64,000 nucleotides of DNA from Natronosalvus amylolyticus (GTDB taxonomy: Archaea; Halobacteriota; Halobacteria; Halobacteriales; Natrialbaceae). Position 1 is the stretch's first letter. Every line of letters begins with the position of its first letter. The position numbers were made by a program, and so were the translations under genes. Below, in pieces: positions 61,273 to 64,000 of the stretch. Where the stretch lies: NCBI RefSeq assembly GCF_024298845.1, contig NZ_CP101156.1:2666001-2730000 (forward strand), read 5' to 3'. The notes beneath the pieces were generated by a model. It made no database searches. It was not told where the DNA came from and saw only the letters and a list, made by a program, of their open reading frames with translations.

Positions 61273-62451
61273 ATGCGCGTCGTAGCCAAATTCGGCGGCA
61301 CGAGTCTCGGGAGCGGGGACCGAATCAATCGCGCCGCAGATTCTATCGCCGCCGCGGTCGCCGACGGACACGAAATCGCCGTCGTCGCAAGCGCCATGGG
61401 ATCGACCACCGACGACTTACTCGATGAGATCACGTTCGACGCCGACGAAGCCGACCGCGCACAGATCGTCAGTATGGGTGAACGAACCTCCGTCCGGATG
61501 CTCAAAGCTGCCCTCTCCGCACGCGGCGTCGATGCGGCGTTCTACGAACCAGGAAGCGAGGGCTGGCCAATCGTTACCGACGAGTTCGGGGAGGTCGACG
61601 TCGAGGAGACCAAACGCCGTGCTACAGCGCTCTCAGAGACCCTCGAGGACGCGGTTCCGGTCATCACCGGCTTCCTCGCCGAGGGCCCCGAAGGGTCGGT
61701 GACGACGCTCGGACGCGGTGGCTCTGACACGTCCGCCGTCATGCTCGGCAACTACATGGACGCCGACGAGGTCGTCATCGTTACCGACGTCGAGGGCGTC
61801 ATGACCGGCGACCCACGCGTCGTCGAAGGCGCTCGCAACGTCGGCGAAATCTCGGTCGACGAACTCAGAAACCTCTCGTTCCGCGGGGCCGAAGTCGTCG
61901 CTCCGTCGGCGCTGTCGTACAAAGACGGGCAACTCGGCGTTCGCGTCGTCCACTACCAGCACGGCGATCTGCTGTCGGGCGGCACGAACATCGAAGGCGA
62001 GTTCCAGAGCCTCGTCGATATGCGCGAACAGCCACTGGCCTGTCTCACCGTCGCCGGTCGCGCAATCCGTAATCAGCCGGGCGTCTTCCAGTCGCTGTCT
62101 GCCGCTCTCGGAGAGAGCAATATCAACATCGACGCCGTCGCCAGCGGCCTCGATTCGGTCACCTTCTACGTCGACGAAGACGAAGCCGAGCGGGCCGAGA
62201 ACATCCTCCACCGGGAGGTCATCGCCCGCGACGAACTCTCGAGTGTCACCGTCGACTCCCCGCTTGCGGTCGTGCGCGTTACCGGCGGCGAACTGCCAAA
62301 CCAGCCGGGCGTCATCCAGGGTATCGTCGGACCCCTCGCAGACGCGCGAATCAACGTCCACGACATCATCACCTCGGCGACGAGCGTCGCCCTCTTCGTC
62401 GGCTGGGACGACAGAGAACAGACGCTCGAGATCACCCAGGATCTGTTCTAG
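61273..62451 (+). CDS. lysC: Aspartate kinase
   Basis: A 392-residue enzyme of the aspartate family pathway (threonine, methionine, lysine). The amino acid kinase domain has MRVVAKFGGTSLGSGDRINR, SMGERTSVRMLKAALSARG and TLGRGGSDTSAVMLGNYMDA. Two C-terminal ACT domains follow: LTVAGRAIRNQPGVFQSLSA and VVRVTGGELPNQPGVIQGIV, the likely feedback site. The ATG at 61273 is family-typical; the longer frame (61222) overlaps upstream sequence without homology. T5 at 62456-62460 may terminate it. Confidence 0.94.
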   Translation: MRVVAKFGGTSLGSGDRINRAADSIAAAVADGHEIAVVASAMGSTTDDLLDEITFDADEADRAQIVSMGERTSVRMLKAALSARGVDAAFYEPGSEGWPIVTDEFGEVDVEETKRRATALSETLEDAVPVITGFLAEGPEGSVTTLGRGGSDTSAVMLGNYMDADEVVIVTDVEGVMTGDPRVVEGARNVGEISVDELRNLSFRGAEVVAPSALSYKDGQLGVRVVHYQHGDLLSGGTNIEGEFQSLVDMREQPLACLTVAGRAIRNQPGVFQSLSAALGESNINIDAVASGLDSVTFYVDEDEAERAENILHREVIARDELSSVTVDSPLAVVRVTGGELPNQPGVIQGIVGPLADARINVHDIITSATSVALFVGWDDREQTLEITQDLF

Positions 62452-62454
62452 ACG

Positions 62455-62461
62455 GTTTTTA
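62455..62461 (+). terminator. T5 terminator after lysC
   Basis: Plus-strand TTTTT at 62456-62460, 5 nt past the stop codon. Confidence 0.4.
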
Positions 62462-62512
62462 CTCACTCGAAGTTCATACCCAAGCGTACTGCTACACGTC
62501 ACCCGAGGTGGC

Positions 62513-64000
62513 TCATCGCCACTCGAGGCGTCGGTACGACCCGCGGCTCCCCACGACAACGAGCGCCAGCAACGCGACGATGGTTGCGCCCGCGGTGAAG
62601 CCGGGGATCGAATCGGTGGCACCGCTCGCTTGTGAAGTGAGGCTTCGTTCGACGGCCACCGTTACCCGGCGGTCGCCGACGGCGATTTCGTGGTGGGCTT
62701 CCCGTTCGAAGGTAATCGTCGTCTCGACGGTCGTCATCTCACCCGGCGCCAGCGTCACCTGCTGTTCGTCCGCAACGCCGCTACTGGTCCGGAACTGGAT
62801 GGTCGTCTGTCCCGCACGAGCGGCGTCGTTTTCGACGGTTGCCCGAACGGTCACGGGTTCGCCGGGTTCGACGGACTCGGGTGACACCTCGAGGGCGGTC
62901 ACCGTCAGGTCGGCTGGCTCGAGGACGTCGACCGTCGCGGGTTCGTCGCCGAGTTTCAGCGCGTACCGACCGGGTGCCTCGGGGGTCCAGGTGAGGTGTT
63001 CGACGGTCGAACCGCCCGACTCGAGCGTGCCGTCGGCGTCGGCGACGACGCTGCCGTCGACCTGCAGGGTCGCCCGGTAGGTCCCCGCACGATCGCCGCG
63101 GTTGTCGACGGCGATCGGGACGGTCATCGTCTCGCCGACCACGAGCGGTCTGGGTTCGGTGCGTGTGCTCCGCTCGAGCAAGCCCTCGAACGCCAGCGGT
63201 TCGCCGGCCGCGAGTGAGTACTCGAACGCCGGCGTCGGCTGACCGAACGCCAACTCGTGTGCAGCTTCGTCCCAGCTTTCCGGTGTCGAATCGGTGTGCG
63301 TGTAGGTCATCGCGTACTCCCTGACTGGAGAGCCACCCCTTTGCTCGAGCGCCTCGAGCCAGTCTTGTTCGGTCACCGGCTTCTCGGCTCGGTTGAGCGC
63401 CCGAAACGCGTCCTCGATGGTGTACTCGCCATTGCTCTCGAGACGGAGCTGTCGATCGACCGCCCCGTAGACGAGCGGGCCTTTGACGTAGTCGGTGAGC
63501 GGGTCCTGCCAGGTTCCGGGATCGGCGAGCACGCCGTCTGCGTACGGTGACTCCTGGCCTTCCTCGAGGAATCGTCGGAACTCGCGGTGGTCGATGTGCC
63601 CCTGTTCGTAGGTCAGCGTCGCCGCGTAGTACTCGGCTTGTCCTTCGATGAGCCAGGCGACGGTCGGGTCGATGTCGCTGCTGGCGAACGCCTGTCGCGT
63701 GTGGACGTACTCGTGGAGCCAGACGTTGCCGGGGACGTCCAGTCGGGCGTCGTCTCTCACCCAGGCGTCGCTGTCGCCGTACTGGATCCCGTTTGCTCCC
63801 CACTCGACGGTGCCGGTTGGGGCGGCGACGACGAGCACGTTCGTACTTCGGGCCCCGACGCGCAGTTCGTCGCTGGCCGCAGCGAGGGAGGCGAGCACGT
63901 CTGTTGGCGACTCCTCGAGGTCGGCTGCGTCGGGGACGACCAGCGTGATGGTCTCCCCGCGAACCGTCTCCGTGTAGGTCGTCGATTCGCCGAAGTAAAC
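62513..64000 (-). CDS. Surface HExxH metalloprotease with PGF-CTERM anchor (N-terminus cut)
   Basis: About 495 residues are visible; the N-terminus lies beyond the window, as shown by continuous frame to 64000. Near the visible N-terminus WLHEYVHTRQAFASSDIDP carries an HExxH zinc site, followed by AWLIEGQAEYYAATLTYEQG with the likely third-ligand Glu, as in M1/M61-like enzymes. Two CARDB-type repeats follow (PIAVDNRGDRAGTYRATLQV, SPESVEPGEPVTVRATVEND). The end, SIPGFTAGATIVALLALVVV plus Arg residues, is a PGF-CTERM sorting signal processed by archaeosortase A. A secreted, cell-surface protease is inferred. Confidence 0.8.
   Translation of the reverse strand, partial: VYFGESTTYTETVRGETITLVVPDAADLEESPTDVLASLAAASDELRVGARSTNVLVVAAPTGTVEWGANGIQYGDSDAWVRDDARLDVPGNVWLHEYVHTRQAFASSDIDPTVAWLIEGQAEYYAATLTYEQGHIDHREFRRFLEEGQESPYADGVLADPGTWQDPLTDYVKGPLVYGAVDRQLRLESNGEYTIEDAFRALNRAEKPVTEQDWLEALEQRGGSPVREYAMTYTHTDSTPESWDEAAHELAFGQPTPAFEYSLAAGEPLAFEGLLERSTRTEPRPLVVGETMTVPIAVDNRGDRAGTYRATLQVDGSVVADADGTLESGGSTVEHLTWTPEAPGRYALKLGDEPATVDVLEPADLTVTALEVSPESVEPGEPVTVRATVENDAARAGQTTIQFRTSSGVADEQQVTLAPGEMTTVETTITFEREAHHEIAVGDRRVTVAVERSLTSQASGATDSIPGFTAGATIVALLALVVVGSRGSYRRLEWR

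Noticed and set aside
1-64000. CRISPR array, tRNA or rRNA genes, insertion sequences
   Set aside because: No regular spacer-repeat pattern, cloverleaf-like sequence or transposase ORF was found by reading; a tRNAscan and IS search would be decisive.

Overview
The window reads as chromosomal DNA of a halophilic archaeon, most likely of the Natrialbales (an inference). The sequence is GC-rich and nearly every predicted protein is acidic. Families present are haloarchaeal or archaeal: HalOD1, bacterio-opsin-activator HTH, SAMP2, archaeal AlaRS, Nob1, RfcS, aIF6, L31e, L39e, prefoldin alpha and a complete set of archaellum motor genes. TATA-like boxes lie about 25-40 nt before many start codons, as expected for leaderless mRNAs. 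The palindrome CTCGAG, usually Leu-Glu codons, is conspicuously frequent. I found no tRNA, rRNA, CRISPR array, transposase or prophage. The gene content is mainly core, with small accessory patches.

Layout. 0-9 kb: truA (cut by the window edge), two alkaline-phosphatase/sulfatase superfamily proteins with different active sites, a HalOD1 protein, a Bat-type regulator, hisS, a membrane histidine kinase, Nob1, a PRC-barrel protein and a DUF393 thiol protein. 9-20.5 kb: ftsY-pfdA and, separately, aIF6-L31e-L39e enclose a universal stress protein, an ArsA-type ATPase with a small partner gene, a CobW-type metallochaperone, small membrane proteins and a CstA transporter. 20.5-30 kb: a secreted HExxH protein, a beta-CASP ribonuclease, SAMP2, a bactofilin-like membrane protein, RfcS, a large GAF/PAS histidine kinase and a membrane/Tat protein pair. 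30-39.4 kb: AlaRS, an HD phosphohydrolase, an ABC exporter pair, an alpha/beta-hydrolase without its serine, and a PIN toxin-antitoxin pair.

39.5-48.4 kb is the archaellum locus. Three tandem archaellin genes and one accessory gene lie on the minus strand. Divergently, on the plus strand, are an ArlC/D/E-type gene and arlF, arlG, arlH, arlI and arlJ. Together they supply filament, stator, regulatory ATPase, motor ATPase and membrane platform. No chemotaxis genes or prepilin peptidase are in the window.

48.4-64 kb: hisI, a coiled-coil protein, a second Usp, a GlmM-type mutase, a beta-propeller protein, Tat lipoproteins, an LLM flavin enzyme, PRPP synthase, an H-NOX-like protein without the proximal histidine, MscS, a GNAT protein, a RecA/KaiC-like protein with a destroyed Walker A motif, aspartate kinase, and a PGF-CTERM metalloprotease cut by the right edge.

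The most unusual signals are: (i) short tandem duplications that span or abut the stop codon of four unrelated genes; (ii) two diverged copies of a palindromic, MITE-like element of about 80 bp flanking mscS; (iii) several superfamily members whose catalytic or ligand residue is replaced (H-NOX, KaiC-like, alpha/beta hydrolase, sulfatase-like); and (iv) a PIN toxin-antitoxin promoter overlapped by spaced palindromes.
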